A stretch of 64,000 bases of DNA from a gamma proteobacterium HdN1 (GCA_000198515.1 FP929140.1:718527-782526); one strand, 5' to 3'. Shown: positions 47,295-57,288, counted from the first letter of the stretch. Program-made: numbers and translations. Notes: generated from the letters alone by a model not told the origin.

Positions 47295-48197
47295 GTGAAG
47301 CCGATTTTTGCCCGTGATTCTGCAGCCCGAAATCGCCTAGCGTTTAGTCTGTTGATCTCTCTTGCGGTGATCGCAGCGGATCATCTTACAGATTCGCTGC
47401 GGCCGGCCCATTTTGTGCTCTCAACCTTGACCGCGCCCGTGCATTGGGTGGCCGATCTGCCGATGCAGATGTCAGAGTGGTCTGCAAGCGGTTTCCAGCG
47501 TTCCCGCGAGATCAAGGCGGAAAACAGATCGCTGCGCACCGAAGTGATGTTGCTGAAACGGCGCGTACAAAAGCTTGCCTCCACCGTTGCCGAAAACTCG
47601 CAGCTAAAGGAGTTGCTGGGCGCATATAACTTGTCCGAGGAGCGTATCTCGGTTGCCGAAATTATCTCGGTCGATCCCGACCCCTTTCGCCATGAGGTCA
47701 TCATCAACAAGGGCACCGAGCAAAAGGCTTACGTTGGGCAAACCGTTCTCGATGCTGAGGGCGTGATGGGGCAGCTTGTGCAAACCGGCCCCTTCACCAG
47801 CCGGCTGCTTTTGATTACGGACGTATCCCATGGTGTGCCGGTGTATGTAAACCGTAACGGCGTGCGTGCGGTGGCAGTGGGCTCGGGCGAGCTAGACAAG
47901 TTAAAGCTGCTTCACGTTCCCGACACTGCGGATATTTTAGAGGGCGATTTATTGGTAACGTCGGGCCTAGGTGGGCGTTTCCCCAAGGGGTATCCGGTAG
48001 GGGTTGTGACGAGCGTTCGGCACGATCCCGGTCAGCCCTTCGCAGTTGTGGAGGCTCGTCCGATGGCGCATTTAGATCGTAGCCGCCACGTGCTTTTGGT
48101 GTTTCAAGATCCGAAAGCCAAACCCGAACGGCCGCCTATCAGCGATCCAGCGGCGAGTGTGCCCGATGCAGCGGAGGGCACCGATGGAAAAAAATAA
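47295..48197 (+). CDS. mreC: Rod shape-determining protein MreC
   Basis: 300 residues from a GTG with GAGGA upstream. One N-terminal membrane helix (LAFSLLISLAVIAADHL), a coiled coil (EIKAENRSLRTEVMLLKRRV), then the periplasmic beta-barrel pair (FRHEVIINKGTEQKAYVGQ, LLVTSGLGGRFPKGYPVG). Links MreB to PBP2/RodA. A Pro-rich C-terminal tail overlaps the mreD start by 14 nt. Confidence 0.95.
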   Translation: MKPIFARDSAARNRLAFSLLISLAVIAADHLTDSLRPAHFVLSTLTAPVHWVADLPMQMSEWSASGFQRSREIKAENRSLRTEVMLLKRRVQKLASTVAENSQLKELLGAYNLSEERISVAEIISVDPDPFRHEVIINKGTEQKAYVGQTVLDAEGVMGQLVQTGPFTSRLLLITDVSHGVPVYVNRNGVRAVAVGSGELDKLKLLHVPDTADILEGDLLVTSGLGGRFPKGYPVGVVTSVRHDPGQPFAVVEARPMAHLDRSRHVLLVFQDPKAKPERPPISDPAASVPDAAEGTDGKK

Positions 48198-48663
48198 TCT
48201 CGGCCTGATCTATGTAACGCTGTTTTTTGGCATGGTACTCACCGTGGTTCCTTTGCCACCTACTTACATGATGTGGCGCCCCGCGTGGGTACCGCTGTTG
48301 TTGATCTACTGGGTGATGATGATGCCGCACAGTGTCGGCATTTTTACCGCGTGGTGCGTGGGTTTACTGCTCGATGATCTGGAAGGCGGCGTGCTGGGCC
48401 AAAATGCGCTTGCGCTTAGCTTTGTGGCATTTTTTACCTATGCGCTACACCTGCGGATGCGGGTGTTTTTGGTGTGGCAGCAGATGATCGCAGTGCTGGT
48501 GCTCGTTGGTGTGTATCAACTGATACATGTCGTGATTGAGCGTGCCATCTCGCAGGCTGCTTGGGATATGTCTTACTGGCTCTCCTCTCTCTCCTCCGCC
48601 GCAATCTGGCCGGCACTCGTCTTGCTTCTGGGGCAATCTCGTCAGCGCAGTCTGGTAGAATAG
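48184..48663 (+). CDS. mreD: Rod shape-determining protein MreD
   Basis: 159 residues, five membrane helices. ATG 48184 has GGAGGG just upstream; the open frame to 48157 lies inside mreC. RPAWVPLLLIYWVMMMP and GLLLDDLEGGVLGQNAL are the family signature. Completes the elongation complex with MreC and RodA. maf follows 31 bp later. Confidence 0.92.
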   Translation: MEKNNLGLIYVTLFFGMVLTVVPLPPTYMMWRPAWVPLLLIYWVMMMPHSVGIFTAWCVGLLLDDLEGGVLGQNALALSFVAFFTYALHLRMRVFLVWQQMIAVLVLVGVYQLIHVVIERAISQAAWDMSYWLSSLSSAAIWPALVLLLGQSRQRSLVE

Positions 48664-48694
48664 CGCGGCCCAAGGCTTTCTACCGAGTGCTTTT

Positions 48695-49321
48695 ATGCCT
48701 TCTCTTGTCGCTGCCGCGCCCGACGTGGCGGATCTCTACCTTGCCTCTGCCTCGCCACGCCGTGGCGAACTGCTGGGGCAGATTGGTGTGCGTTTTGCGG
48801 TTCTCTCTGCCGGAGTAGACGAACAGCATTTTGCTGGGGAAAGCCCCGAAGCCTACGTTTGCCGTCTCGCTGCGAGCAAAGCGCAGGCGGGGCTTCAGCG
48901 TGCGCTCGCCGAGGGCAAACCTTGTCGGCCGGTACTCGGTGCGGATACGACCGTGGTGGTGAGTGGCCAGATACTGGGCAAGCCGATCAGCGAAGCCGAT
49001 GCATGTGGAATGCTGGTGCGTTTGAGTGACGGTGCGCACACCGTATTGACTGCAGTGTCTATTGCGACGGAAAACAGTGTAGAAACGCGCTTGTCCAGCT
49101 CGCTCGTGGTGTTTCGGCGCCTGGCTCGTGCCGAGATGCGCGCCTACTGGCGCAGCGGTGAACCGTCCGATAAGGCGGGTGGCTACGGCATTCAAGGCTT
49201 GGCGGCGGTGTTTGTAAAATCCATTCAGGGCAGCTATTCCGGTATCATGGGCTTGCCGCTGGCAGAAACTGCCGAATTGCTCAAACTGTATAGAGTCCCT
49301 ATCTGGCAGCCCTCACGATGA
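48695..49321 (+). CDS. maf: Maf-family nucleotide pyrophosphatase (dTTP/UTP type)
   Basis: 208 residues. YLASASPRRGELLGQIGVRF is the Maf start motif, with RPVLGADTTVVVSGQILGKP and SDKAGGYGIQGLAAVFVKSIQGSY-type blocks later. YhdE-type enzymes hydrolyse dTTP, UTP and modified bases, limiting misincorporation. Position between mreD and rng is the typical gammaproteobacterial order; overlaps rng by 4 nt. Confidence 0.93.
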   Translation: MPSLVAAAPDVADLYLASASPRRGELLGQIGVRFAVLSAGVDEQHFAGESPEAYVCRLAASKAQAGLQRALAEGKPCRPVLGADTTVVVSGQILGKPISEADACGMLVRLSDGAHTVLTAVSIATENSVETRLSSSLVVFRRLARAEMRAYWRSGEPSDKAGGYGIQGLAAVFVKSIQGSYSGIMGLPLAETAELLKLYRVPIWQPSR

Positions 49322-50796
49322 ATGAAGAAATCCTCATCAATGTAACCCCCATGGAAACCCGCGCCGCGATTGTTGAAAACGGCGTGGTGCAAGAGATTTT
49401 TGTCGAGCGCAGCGTAAAACGCGGCTTAGTGGGCAGCATTTTCAAAGGCAAAGTGGTGCGCGTGTTGCCGGGAATGCAGGCGGCATTTGTAGACATCGGC
49501 TTGGAACGTGCTGCGTTTCTGCACGCAAAGGATATCTGGGTCAAAGATCGGCCGGAAAATTCCGAAGGCGGGGAGGCCGTCGGCAATATTGGCGAGCTGG
49601 TGTATGAAGGCCATAGTATCGTGGTGCAAGTCACCAAGGATATGATCGGCACCAAAGGCGCGCGCCTGACTACCTATTTGTCGATCCCTTCGCGCTATCT
49701 GGTCTACATGCCGCACACCGACCATATTGGCGTCTCGCAAAGGATTGAGCAGGAGGAGGAGCGAGAGCGTTTGCGTTCAACGATGGAGCACGTTCTCGAA
49801 GGCGTCGAGGATGTGGATAAAAAAGGCTTTATCCTGCGCACCGCCGCCGAAGGTGCGGATGAAGACTCTCTGCGCCACGATGTTGAATTTCTCTGCCGCC
49901 TATGGCGCTCCATTCGTGCGCGTATCCATATGGCAACGCCGGTAAGCATAGTGCATAGCGACTTGCCCTTGTCGTTGCGGATTTTGCGCGATGAGGTTTG
50001 CCCCACGGTTGATAAAATCCGTATCGACTCCCGCGAAACTCATGTGCGGGCGCTGGAGTTTACCCGTGATTTCATGCCGCACGTTGAATCTCTGATCGAA
50101 CACTATCCGGGCGAACGCCCCATTTTCGATTTGTACGGCGTAGAAAACGAGATCCAAAAGGCGTTGGGCCGCCAAGTGCAATTAAAGTCTGGTGGCTACC
50201 TGATCATCGACCAGACCGAAGCCATGACCACGATCGACGTAAATACCGGTGCGTTCGTTGGCCATCGGAACCTCGAAGAAACTATTTTCAAGACCAACCT
50301 CGAAGCAGCCCAAGCGATTGCGCGCCAACTACGCTTACGCAATCTGGGCGGAATCATTATTATTGATTTTATCGACATGGAAGAAGTCGATCACCAGCAT
50401 CAGGTCTTGCGAATTTTTGAAAAAATGCTGGAGCGTGACCACGCCAAAACCAAAATTACCCAAGTTTCCGAGTTGGGTTTGGTCGAAATGACCCGCAAGC
50501 GCACCCGTGAAAGCTTAGAGCGCGTGTTATGCGAACCCTGCCCTACCTGTCAAGGGCGCGGCACCGTCAAAACTGCCGAAACGCTGTGTTACGAGATTTT
50601 CCGCGAAATTCTCCGCCAGTCCCGCGCCTATGAAGCAGAAAGTTTTTTGGTCATCGCATCGCAGGCCGTGGTAGATCGTTTGGTTGATGAAGAGTCTGCC
50701 AACGTTGCAGACCTTGAGCAGTTCATTGGCCGCACGATTCGCTTTCAGGTAGAAAGCTTTTATTCGCCCGAGCATTTTGATGTAGTGCTGGTTTGA
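49318..50796 (+). CDS. rng: Ribonuclease G
   Basis: 492 residues. Endoribonuclease that matures the 5' end of 16S rRNA and degrades some mRNAs. MNEEILINVTPMETRAAIVE at the start, an S1 domain (GSIFKGKVVRVLPGMQAAFV), the catalytic DxxD-type Mg site (TIDVNTGAFVG, IIIDFIDM), and the zinc-link CEPCPTCQGRG. Lacks the RNase E scaffold tail, so RNase G. Also called cafA. Confidence 0.95.
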   Translation: MNEEILINVTPMETRAAIVENGVVQEIFVERSVKRGLVGSIFKGKVVRVLPGMQAAFVDIGLERAAFLHAKDIWVKDRPENSEGGEAVGNIGELVYEGHSIVVQVTKDMIGTKGARLTTYLSIPSRYLVYMPHTDHIGVSQRIEQEEERERLRSTMEHVLEGVEDVDKKGFILRTAAEGADEDSLRHDVEFLCRLWRSIRARIHMATPVSIVHSDLPLSLRILRDEVCPTVDKIRIDSRETHVRALEFTRDFMPHVESLIEHYPGERPIFDLYGVENEIQKALGRQVQLKSGGYLIIDQTEAMTTIDVNTGAFVGHRNLEETIFKTNLEAAQAIARQLRLRNLGGIIIIDFIDMEEVDHQHQVLRIFEKMLERDHAKTKITQVSELGLVEMTRKRTRESLERVLCEPCPTCQGRGTVKTAETLCYEIFREILRQSRAYEAESFLVIASQAVVDRLVDEESANVADLEQFIGRTIRFQVESFYSPEHFDVVLV

Positions 50797-50805
50797 GCAA
50801 GCCCC

Positions 50806-53800
50806 GTGACTCCATCCATCTACCCACGCGTGACGAACATTTACCAACGCACGGCAAGCCTCTTGCACCGGTTGGCACGCCATCTGGCGTGGTGGCTTGC
50901 TTGCCTGTTCGTGCTGATCGCTGTGGTGGTCGGCGTAGGGCGGGAGCTGGTGGGTGGAATTGAGTATTTTCATCCCGCCTTAGAAAAGCGGCTGTCCGAA
51001 CAGACCGGCCTTGATGTGCGTTTCGAGAACGTGAGTGGCAAGTGGCTGCGAATGTCGCCCGAATTGCGCTTCTCTAACGTGGTGCTGACGCGCCCTGTAC
51101 CAGCGAATCCAGTGCCGGCGAATCTAGGGGCAGCGAATGTAGAGCGACCCAAGGTATCACCCATTACGATCAAGCGGCTCAGCATCCGCGTTTCTTTAGG
51201 CGCATCGTTACGAAGTGGCAAGCTTCGCTTTCGGATTCATACACGCGGTGCCAATCTCCATGTTGCGTCCTGTGGTTCGTCATTTTGCCTGCTAGGGCAG
51301 CCTATTGTGGATACAGGTCAAGATGCGAAGAATGCGCGCGATCATTCTTTACGCGAGCACTCTTGGGTGCAGGCGCTGCCCACTGTATTGGTGCACCGCA
51401 CACACGTGATCGTTGATGGTTTGCTAGAAACGCGCGCAGAGGCCGATGTTTCGCTGCTTCGTCTTACGTGGAACGGTGATCAGGCATTGCTGGAAGGAGA
51501 TTTTCGGCTACGTGCACGCTCTGAAGTGCATGGAAGAATTCATGGCCGTTTCCAAGCGGAGGATATTCTTTCGCAACCGACCGAACGCGGCTCGGTTGCC
51601 GCAGAACTTATCGCGTCAGAACCAAGCGACAGCGTAATTTATCTAAACCTTCAGCACGATGCGTTAAGCGATTGGCTGCCGGTCGCAATCGCAAGCAAAC
51701 TTCCCGCTCGGCTGCGTGGGGGGGAAGGGCATACAGAAGTATGGTTGCGGCTAGCCAACGGCAGGCTTGCGTCGTCTACACTGCGTTTTGATTGGAATGA
51801 CATTAGCTCCATTCGAAACGGCATCGAGCGTAGGCTGGCGGATCAATTTTCGGGTGTTCTGCGCTGGCAGGAAATCGTCAAGGCGAATCGCGTTTCGGAA
51901 AATAACGACGGCCCTAGTTCCGAGAAAAAATCCTGGCAACTCGACGCGCCGAAGCTTGTATGGCAGCTCGACGACCATTACTGGCAACCCGGCGGCATTC
52001 AACTTCAGGTTGCTGAAGATCAAGCAGTTGCAGGTGGCCATGCCAAAGGCTGGAATTATGCGCTACGCATCGCCGACATTTCTTTTGACACCCGTTTTGA
52101 TGCGCTTGCCAGTTGGGTTCCTCAGCGTGCGGCGTGGCGTAAGGCGCTGCTAACGCTGCAACCTTCGGGACGTTTGCGCGATTTTGATCTGAAAGTTCAC
52201 TACCAGCCTGAAGGCTGGACGTTACAACAAGCGAGTGGGCAATTGAGTGAGTATCGCCAGTCACCGCTACATTTTATTCCTGGGCTTGAAAACATTGGCG
52301 CAGCGTTTCGAGTTGAGGCTCAGCAAGCGTGGGTGCAGCTCGATGAGCGTGATTTGGTGTTAGATTACCCTGCGGTTTTTCGCGATCCGATTCCGATTCA
52401 GAGCGCACAAGGAAGCCTCGGCATTGACTGGCGTAGCGATGCCATCGTTCTACGCAGCTCCCCCTTACACCTGATCACTGAAAGCGGTGATACCGTAACG
52501 CGCTTGAGCCTTTCATTGCCAAAGCCTTCGCAAAACGCAGCAAAACCGGCAGAGCCGCCCGTATTGGCACTGCAATCCACCTTGCGCGATGTAAACGGCG
52601 CTCATGCCTCGCGTTATCTGCCGGCAGGTGTGTTGCATGGTGGTCTGATTGGCTGGCTGGATAGCGCGATTCAGGGCGGCAATTTACATCGTGGCGATCT
52701 GGTATTTAATGGCCCGCTCGGTCATCACGAGTATCACGATGCGTGGACAGTATTGCTTGGCTTTCAGGTGGAAGCGGGTCGCTTACGCTTTCTGCCAGAC
52801 TGGGTGGAACCCGTCACCGATCTTTATGGGGATGTGATTGTTGAAAACGGAATTGTCGATGCCAAGGTCGATCGCGCAAATTACTTCGGCATCGCCATTC
52901 AGCAAGCGCAGGTGCAGACCCAGCATCAGGACGACCATTTTAATCTTTCCGTCAATGTGCGTGGCCAAGGCGATGCTGCAGCCGGTCTACGCCTATTGCG
53001 CGAATCTCCGCTCGGCAATACAGTAGGCGATGCGCTTTCGGATTTGTCTTTGCAGGGGCCTTTGCAGGTGGGTTTCCAGCTCTCTACGCCACTGATAATG
53101 CACCCCGTTTTGCAGGGCCTCGCTGATATCCAATTAGGAAACTCGGAGCTTCATTGGCCCGCTCAGCGTCTTGAAGCGAAAAATCTACAGGCGAGATTTC
53201 TTTACGACCTGCAAAAAGGCATTCGTACCGAGGGGCTGCAGGGAAGCCTTCTGGGTGGCAATGCGAAAGGCAAACTCTACCACGCTACTGATAGCAGCGG
53301 GCGTTGGCTCCAGCTTGACCTTCAGGGCGATGCGACCACGCAATCATTGCAGACATGGCTAAGCGTACCGCAGCTTGCGCTTGCGAGCGGCGCATTGCTT
53401 TATGATATGAAACTTAAAATCGCGCCGTATGGCAGCGCCAATCAAAACTCGCTTTCCGTAACGAGCCAACTCAATGGCGTTGCGATAGATCTTCCTGCCC
53501 CGTTTGGAAAAAAGGCGGGATCACAGCGGTTGTTCACCGTAGAGCGGCATTGGTATGCCCACGATCCCCACGATTCCCACCCACAATCAATGCCCTACGA
53601 CGCTAGCACGCGGATCACCTATGATGAGTTAGTGGATGCCATTTGGCAGACCAAAAACGGCCAAGCGATACGAGGCGCATTTGCCCTCGGCGGCGCAAAA
53701 CCAAGATTTGCCAAACTCTCTCCTTGGGCCGTTCAGGGATGGCTAACCCGATTTGCGTGGGAGGAGTGGGCCCCTTATTTGAAGCGTCTCGGCGGCACAG

Positions 53801-55023
53801 CAAGCGCCAAGAATGACCCAACCACAAGCGCATTCAGCGGCAACAAGCTCCGTTGGCTGGGAGAATTGGGTGACACTTCCCTTACGATTGCGAGCCTACC
53901 ACTCGCAGACCGAGAGTTCGGCCCGCTCCAAATCGACGTAAATACCGCCAACGATGCCGCGCTTTTGGTGCTTGCCGGTGATCACCTTCGTGGTCAGGTT
54001 TCTTTACCGAAAAGCTTTTTGAACACACCAAGTGCACGCAGTCGAGGAGTGCCGGTTTCCGCCACCTTACAGCTGCTAAAAATTCCGGCGGCGCAGGATA
54101 CGGTAATTTTCGATGCAGAGGCTCCAGATGTAGCGATTGCAGGTAAGAATGCCAGAAGTGCCCCTGATACCGGCGCGAATGATTCTTCCATTCCAAGTAT
54201 TGATCCGCGCCTGCTTCCTGAAATGGATTTAAGGATTGATCGACTCATTGTGTCGGATCGCGAAATGGGGAGCTGGTGGATTCCAATGCGAGCAACGCCC
54301 AAAGGTTTGCTTGCCGAGAATGCGAACTTTCATCTTAACCAAGCGGATTTTGTGGGTGCTTTGCGCTGGGAGAAGGGTGCCAACGGAAGCCTGACGGCGT
54401 TTCAAGGCAAAGGCGAGGCGGGCGATATTGCCGATGTATCTCGGGCTTGGGGTTACACGCCCGCGCTTGATAGCAAAACGGCGAGTCTGGAAGCCGATTT
54501 GCAATGGCCGGGTGCGCCTTGGCAATTCAGCATGGCGCTTGCACAGGGGCAGTTTAAGGCTCGTCTTATGGACGGCCACTTCCTGAAGGTTGGCAATAGC
54601 ACCACCGGCCGATATTTGGGGCTTCTCAATTTTCAGACGTGGCTAAGTCGGCTCCAGTTGCGCTTTAAGGATTTGAGCGATAGCGAAATGCCATTTGATA
54701 AGATTACTGGGCGTTTTGCTTTAGCGAACCAACAAATCCAAGTGAGCCGGCTCAAGATTGATAGCCCTACGGTAAAGATGAAATTGAATGGAAACCTAGA
54801 CTTGGCGCAAGATCAATTGGCGATGCAGTGGGATGTAACCCTGCCCGTAACGCGCAATTTGATACTTCCTGCGGCTGTCGTTGGCGGTTTGCCTGGAGCC
54901 GCGACAGCATTTGTGCTTGATAAAGTGTTGTCGTCCCAGCTAGACAAGCTAACCACCCTCACGTACGACGTTACAGGGGAATTTAATAATCCAAAAACAG
55001 CGCTACGTATTCCACTTCCGTAG
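50806..55023 (+). CDS. yhdP: YhdP-family AsmA-like phospholipid transport protein
   Basis: 1405 residues, a usual size for the TIGR02099/YhdP group. A GTG start leads to one N-terminal membrane helix (LAWWLACLFVLIAVVVGVG), then a long periplasmic part of repeated beta strands, as in the bridge-like lipid transfer proteins that carry phospholipids to the outer membrane. The C-terminal AsmA-type region has LNFQTWLSRLQLRFKDLSD, FDKITGRFAL and a final glycine-rich segment (NLILPAAVVGGLPGAATAF). Position after rng matches other gammaproteobacteria. Confidence 0.92.
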   Translation: MTPSIYPRVTNIYQRTASLLHRLARHLAWWLACLFVLIAVVVGVGRELVGGIEYFHPALEKRLSEQTGLDVRFENVSGKWLRMSPELRFSNVVLTRPVPANPVPANLGAANVERPKVSPITIKRLSIRVSLGASLRSGKLRFRIHTRGANLHVASCGSSFCLLGQPIVDTGQDAKNARDHSLREHSWVQALPTVLVHRTHVIVDGLLETRAEADVSLLRLTWNGDQALLEGDFRLRARSEVHGRIHGRFQAEDILSQPTERGSVAAELIASEPSDSVIYLNLQHDALSDWLPVAIASKLPARLRGGEGHTEVWLRLANGRLASSTLRFDWNDISSIRNGIERRLADQFSGVLRWQEIVKANRVSENNDGPSSEKKSWQLDAPKLVWQLDDHYWQPGGIQLQVAEDQAVAGGHAKGWNYALRIADISFDTRFDALASWVPQRAAWRKALLTLQPSGRLRDFDLKVHYQPEGWTLQQASGQLSEYRQSPLHFIPGLENIGAAFRVEAQQAWVQLDERDLVLDYPAVFRDPIPIQSAQGSLGIDWRSDAIVLRSSPLHLITESGDTVTRLSLSLPKPSQNAAKPAEPPVLALQSTLRDVNGAHASRYLPAGVLHGGLIGWLDSAIQGGNLHRGDLVFNGPLGHHEYHDAWTVLLGFQVEAGRLRFLPDWVEPVTDLYGDVIVENGIVDAKVDRANYFGIAIQQAQVQTQHQDDHFNLSVNVRGQGDAAAGLRLLRESPLGNTVGDALSDLSLQGPLQVGFQLSTPLIMHPVLQGLADIQLGNSELHWPAQRLEAKNLQARFLYDLQKGIRTEGLQGSLLGGNAKGKLYHATDSSGRWLQLDLQGDATTQSLQTWLSVPQLALASGALLYDMKLKIAPYGSANQNSLSVTSQLNGVAIDLPAPFGKKAGSQRLFTVERHWYAHDPHDSHPQSMPYDASTRITYDELVDAIWQTKNGQAIRGAFALGGAKPRFAKLSPWAVQGWLTRFAWEEWAPYLKRLGGTASAKNDPTTSAFSGNKLRWLGELGDTSLTIASLPLADREFGPLQIDVNTANDAALLVLAGDHLRGQVSLPKSFLNTPSARSRGVPVSATLQLLKIPAAQDTVIFDAEAPDVAIAGKNARSAPDTGANDSSIPSIDPRLLPEMDLRIDRLIVSDREMGSWWIPMRATPKGLLAENANFHLNQADFVGALRWEKGANGSLTAFQGKGEAGDIADVSRAWGYTPALDSKTASLEADLQWPGAPWQFSMALAQGQFKARLMDGHFLKVGNSTTGRYLGLLNFQTWLSRLQLRFKDLSDSEMPFDKITGRFALANQQIQVSRLKIDSPTVKMKLNGNLDLAQDQLAMQWDVTLPVTRNLILPAAVVGGLPGAATAFVLDKVLSSQLDKLTTLTYDVTGEFNNPKTALRIPLP

Positions 55024-55081
55024 GGTTCCCCCTTGTTGCCTCATCTTTTTATTAGGCTCGCCGCCATTTGGAGGATGCGAA

Positions 55082-55966
55082 ATGAAACTGATGGTTGCCG
55101 CAATTCAAATGAATTCAGGGCTTGATATCGAAGCCAATCTTGCGCAGGCGGAGCACTGGATTTCAAAGGCTGCCGCCGCCGGCGCAAAGCTTTTGGTTTT
55201 GCCTGAAAACTTCGCGGTGTTTTCCGCTGCTGCGCTTTTCGATGCCGGCGAGGAGGAGCGAGAAAGCCAGCGCTTTTCGCAAACGCTAAAAGCCTGGTCA
55301 AAGCGTTATCAGGTGTGGCTGGTGGCGGGCACGCTACCGTTTAGAACGCGCCTGAACAATGTGGCCAACGCTGAGCCTGAAGCGCTTGTGCACGGTCGGC
55401 GAGTCCGAACCCGCTGCAGCGTTTATTCCCCCGAAGGGCTTTGCGTTGCCGCGTACGACAAGCTGCATTTGTTCGATGTGCAGGTGGCTGATTCCCAAGG
55501 CGCATACAGTGAATCCAGCGCGATCGAACCCGGAGAAATCGCAGTAGTCGCGGATTTGAACGGCTACCGCCTTGGGCTCACCATTTGCTACGACCTGCGT
55601 TTCCCCGAGCTGTTTACACACCTTGCGCAGCTTGGTGCGAGCATTATCACCGTGCCTTCGGCATTTACCTATGTAACGGGTGAAGCGCACTGGCTGCCGT
55701 TATTACGCGCACGTGCGATAGAGAACCAATGTTTTGTGATTGGTGCGAATCAAACCGGAGAACACCCACAGCAAGACCCTGCTAAACCGCCGCGCCAGAC
55801 GTGGGGGCATTCCTGCGTGATTTCGCCGTGGGGGGAGGTGCTTGCAATGCTGGAGCATGAACCCGGAATTGCTTGTGCCGAGATCGACCTTGATCAGATT
55901 GCAGAATTGCGCCGCAAAATGCCGCTGCTCTCTCATAAACGCTTTACGGTAGCGCCTAAGCGCTAG
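55082..55966 (+). CDS. Nitrilase-family carbon-nitrogen hydrolase (deaminated glutathione amidase-like)
   Basis: 294 residues with the Glu-Lys-Cys triad: LLVLPENFAVF (Glu), YDKLHLFDVQV (Lys) and LGLTICYDLRFPELF (Cys). The pattern fits the Nit1/YbeM group that repairs deaminated glutathione; substrate not provable from sequence. GGAGG precedes the ATG. In Pseudomonas tldD follows here; in this window darP follows, on the other strand, and the two stop codons share the palindrome CTAG. Confidence 0.88.
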   Translation: MKLMVAAIQMNSGLDIEANLAQAEHWISKAAAAGAKLLVLPENFAVFSAAALFDAGEEERESQRFSQTLKAWSKRYQVWLVAGTLPFRTRLNNVANAEPEALVHGRRVRTRCSVYSPEGLCVAAYDKLHLFDVQVADSQGAYSESSAIEPGEIAVVADLNGYRLGLTICYDLRFPELFTHLAQLGASIITVPSAFTYVTGEAHWLPLLRARAIENQCFVIGANQTGEHPQQDPAKPPRQTWGHSCVISPWGEVLAMLEHEPGIACAEIDLDQIAELRRKMPLLSHKRFTVAPKR

Positions 55967-56595
55967 CCAGCGGCACCTGCTTGCGCTTCCTCTAAGTCGC
56001 GCAAATAACGGAACAGCTTGCGAGAGTGCTCAACACCGACTTTCCCTGAATGCGTATCGCTCGTATTGCGCTCGTGTTCTTTCTTGGCGTTCCGCACCAG
56101 TTGGCGAAGTTGCGGGCTGTCCACTCCCGGATATTTTGCAATTACCTCGCCGATGACGTGATGATCCCCTGTGATCAGGCGCTCGCGCAGGTTTTCGAGC
56201 TCGTGGAACGCACGAGTATTCAGTTCGCGGTGATCTTCAAGCGTCTTGAAATAGGCTTCGATGGGCTCAATCGCCTCGTTGCGCATGAGTTTACCGATGT
56301 ACTGGCGGTGCCGCCGCAGGCCCTCGTGGCTGCTGATGCGCTGTGCCTCAACCAGCGCAGCGCGCAGGCTATCGGAGAGTGGAAGCCTATCCCAATGGCT
56401 CGCATCCAGCTTGGAGAGCTTTTCACCCAGCTCCTGCATATGCGCGCTTTGGCGCTTCAGTAATGATTTGCTAGGGCCATCGTAGTCGGGGTGATATGAC
56501 GATAGCGATTCGCTGTGATCGTTGTCGGTGCTCGGATCGGTGAGTGGCGTGTCAGCCCAGTAGTTGTCGTCTTGTGGAGACCTTTTGCGAGACAT
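55963..56595 (-). CDS. darP: Ribosome-associated protein DarP (YjgA, DUF615)
   Basis: 210 residues from ATG 56595. SKSLLKRQSAHMQELGEKLSKL, RISSHEGLRRHRQYIGKLMR and LRQLVRNAKKEHERN are the DUF615 signature. DarP helps late assembly of the 50S subunit. An N-terminal acidic low-complexity part precedes the domain. The open frame extends to 56664 with unrelated residues. Confidence 0.93.
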   Translation of the reverse strand: MSRKRSPQDDNYWADTPLTDPSTDNDHSESLSSYHPDYDGPSKSLLKRQSAHMQELGEKLSKLDASHWDRLPLSDSLRAALVEAQRISSHEGLRRHRQYIGKLMRNEAIEPIEAYFKTLEDHRELNTRAFHELENLRERLITGDHHVIGEVIAKYPGVDSPQLRQLVRNAKKEHERNTSDTHSGKVGVEHSRKLFRYLRDLEEAQAGAAG

Positions 56596-56689
56596 TTCGG
56601 AGAAAATCCTCTTCAAGCAGTTTTCCTGCTTTATAGGGGAGATCCCTCCCAGCGTCAAATCCAATTATTCCATACCCCCATCCCCGTAG

Positions 56690-56779
56690 GGGCACGGCGC
56701 GCCGTGCCCATGCCTCAACCCGCATTGAACGATCCGAGGGGCGTGCCGTGCCCATGCCTCAACCCGCATTGAACGATCC
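56690..56779. repeat. Palindrome plus two direct 35-bp repeats
   Basis: A perfect 20-bp palindrome GGGCACGGCGCGCCGTGCCC (56690-56709) runs into a 35-bp unit at 56701-56735 that is repeated exactly at 56745-56779. The palindrome is related to the one at 25290-25314. This sits in the 690-bp gap 56596-57288, which holds no gene I can support; A-rich stretches follow at 56800-56930. Confidence 0.7.
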
Positions 56780-57075
56780 CGCACCCGTTTTTCACAACGC
56801 AAAAAAAACGGCGAACGCATTGATCGTTCGCCGTATAGAAAGTACAGAGTACTAAAAAACCATCCACCAAAAAAAACGTCTACAAAAAACAATCGTCTAC
56901 AAAAGCAATCTACAAAAAAACAATCAGATGTCGGCACATCATGAATTCAAAACCCAACTGAAAATCGCTCCGTATCTTAAAGCCGCGTCCTGCGAACATC
57001 CCTGTCAGTTTCACTGAGTGCGTCCGTGCGTCCTTGTGAATACGTTTGCGCTTTCGATGGGAGTATTTTAGGGCG

Positions 57076-57168
57076 GGGGATACACGCTGTCTGTTTGTCT
57101 CGCGTACCGAATTGTAGTGTGATTGTTGTCACAAAACGGCAGGGTCTTAGGTAGGGGATACACGCTGT
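57076..57168. repeat. 15-bp direct repeat pair in the darP-sodB gap
   Basis: GGGGATACACGCTGT occurs at 57076-57090 and again at 57154-57168. Function unknown; may be remnants of a larger duplicated unit. Confidence 0.4.
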
Positions 57169-57202
57169 TACGCGTCTTGCGGGTCACGCTGAGGATTTTT
57201 GA

Positions 57203-57234
57203 CCCGCGCAAGCTGAAATCGGCTCCTGCGCGGG
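57203..57234. terminator. Inverted repeat after sodB, possible terminator
   Basis: CCCGCGCA (57203-57210) and TGCGCGGG (57227-57234) form an 8-bp GC-rich stem. It lies 55 bp past the sodB stop. On the minus strand the sequence after the stem is TCAAAAATCC, so it lacks a clean T-tract. Confidence 0.4.
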
Positions 57235-57288
57235 TTTGAGCCAAGCGTAAGCAAACTGGATTCGTTGATACGCTGGCAGGTAAGGCAA

